Positions 63,742 through 64,000 of a DNA stretch of 64,000 bases are shown here, in pieces; the first letter of the stretch is position 1; each line of letters opens with the position of its first letter. Source of the DNA: Thalassoglobus polymorphus (GTDB lineage Bacteria > Planctomycetota > Planctomycetia > Planctomycetales > Planctomycetaceae). The stretch covers positions 1,905,541 through 1,969,540 of the forward strand of contig NZ_CP036267.1 of assembly GCF_007744255.1 (NCBI RefSeq), given 5' to 3'. Under the pieces are notes generated by a model. That model was not told the DNA's origin, made no database searches, and was given only the letters and a program-made list of their open reading frames with translations. The translations under genes were made by a program, and so were the position numbers.

Positions 63742-64000
63742 TGGTGGCTGGCGAATTCGTTATTTTGACAGGAATGGAAAGAGAGCATCCTTTTTCCCCG
63801 GAAAGATGCCAAAGAAAAACGCAGTTCAAATTCAGACTCACCTTGAAGCTCTTGTCTCGGCTCAAATGTCAGGCACAGCAATTCCGGCAGCAACATCTTT
63901 TTGGCTCAACGAGTGTGACCAGAATCTGAGGAAGAAACTCTACAAGGCCGGCTTGATTGAACAGCCTGAAGAAATGGTCCAGGTTACTTCTCTCGGAGAA
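63719..64000 (+). CDS. Tyrosine recombinase (integrase), N-terminal part, cut by window end
   Basis: 94 residues before the window ends: MASLNKHNGGWRIRYFDRNGKRASFFPGKM, PKKNAVQIQTHLEALVSAQ, AIPAATSFWLNECDQNLRKKLYKAGLIE. This is the N-terminal arm-binding and core-binding layout of planctomycete phage-type integrases, whose C-terminal catalytic residues would lie beyond the window. It begins at ATG 63719. The enzyme would insert and excise the element, probably at a tRNA gene 3' end such as the fragment at 38341. Confidence 0.75.
   Translation, partial: MASLNKHNGGWRIRYFDRNGKRASFFPGKMPKKNAVQIQTHLEALVSAQMSGTAIPAATSFWLNECDQNLRKKLYKAGLIEQPEEMVQVTSLGE

Overview
This 64 kb window is from a member of the Planctomycetota, probably the order Planctomycetales. 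The signs are a DUF1549/DUF1553 planctomycete cytochrome protein, a BBP7-type outer-membrane protein, a DUF1080-FKBP fusion, an ECF sigma factor beside a large membrane Ser/Thr kinase, many secreted proteins of unknown function and single-gene transcription units on both strands. No rRNA or complete tRNA gene was seen.

Positions 1-38,200 look like ordinary chromosome. Housekeeping genes are fur, obg, lipA with a lipB-like gene, tilS, nrdR, floA and a Nif3-family gene. They alternate with envelope and secreted proteins: an M1 peptidase with a DUF6702 partner, PSCyt, TPR, DUF4349, BBP7, a GspE-like ATPase and a glycosyltransferase. The gaps between them carry two families of short TA-flanked elements with inverted ends, called A (about 103 bp) and B (79 bp) here. 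B is found inserted in the centre of A twice, in opposite orientations.

At about 38.34 kb there is a 20-bp fragment that looks like the 3' end of a tRNA, as left behind by integrase-mediated insertion. Directly after it comes a CRISPR-Cas locus of the Myxococcus (I-MYXAN, DevTRS-like) type: a cas3 gene missing its front part, cas8, cas7, cas5, a cas4-cas1 fusion, cas2, a leader and a 23-repeat array. No cas6 is visible. The repeats fall into two single-base variants that split cleanly along the array.

Positions 46.2-53 kb hold a transposase remnant, a divergent ECF sigma and Ser/Thr kinase (Calx-beta) pair, a secreted protein and a NADAR-family protein. Positions 53-56 kb are a graveyard: two broken IS4-type transposases, the C-terminal end of a dead tyrosine recombinase and a probable C-terminal remnant of a second cas1.

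From 56.2 kb to the window end lies a better preserved integrative element. It has iteron-like repeats, an AlpA-type regulator, a primase-polymerase/ATPase, a duplicated 73-bp intergenic motif, a two-gene cassette (zinc ribbon-DUF4062 protein plus a two-helix membrane protein) that could be a defence module, an SRAP-family protein, a small ribbon-helix-helix-like protein and the start of a tyrosine recombinase that runs off the window. The whole stretch from 38.34 kb rightwards may be one composite genomic island; this is an inference from the tRNA fragment and the gene content.
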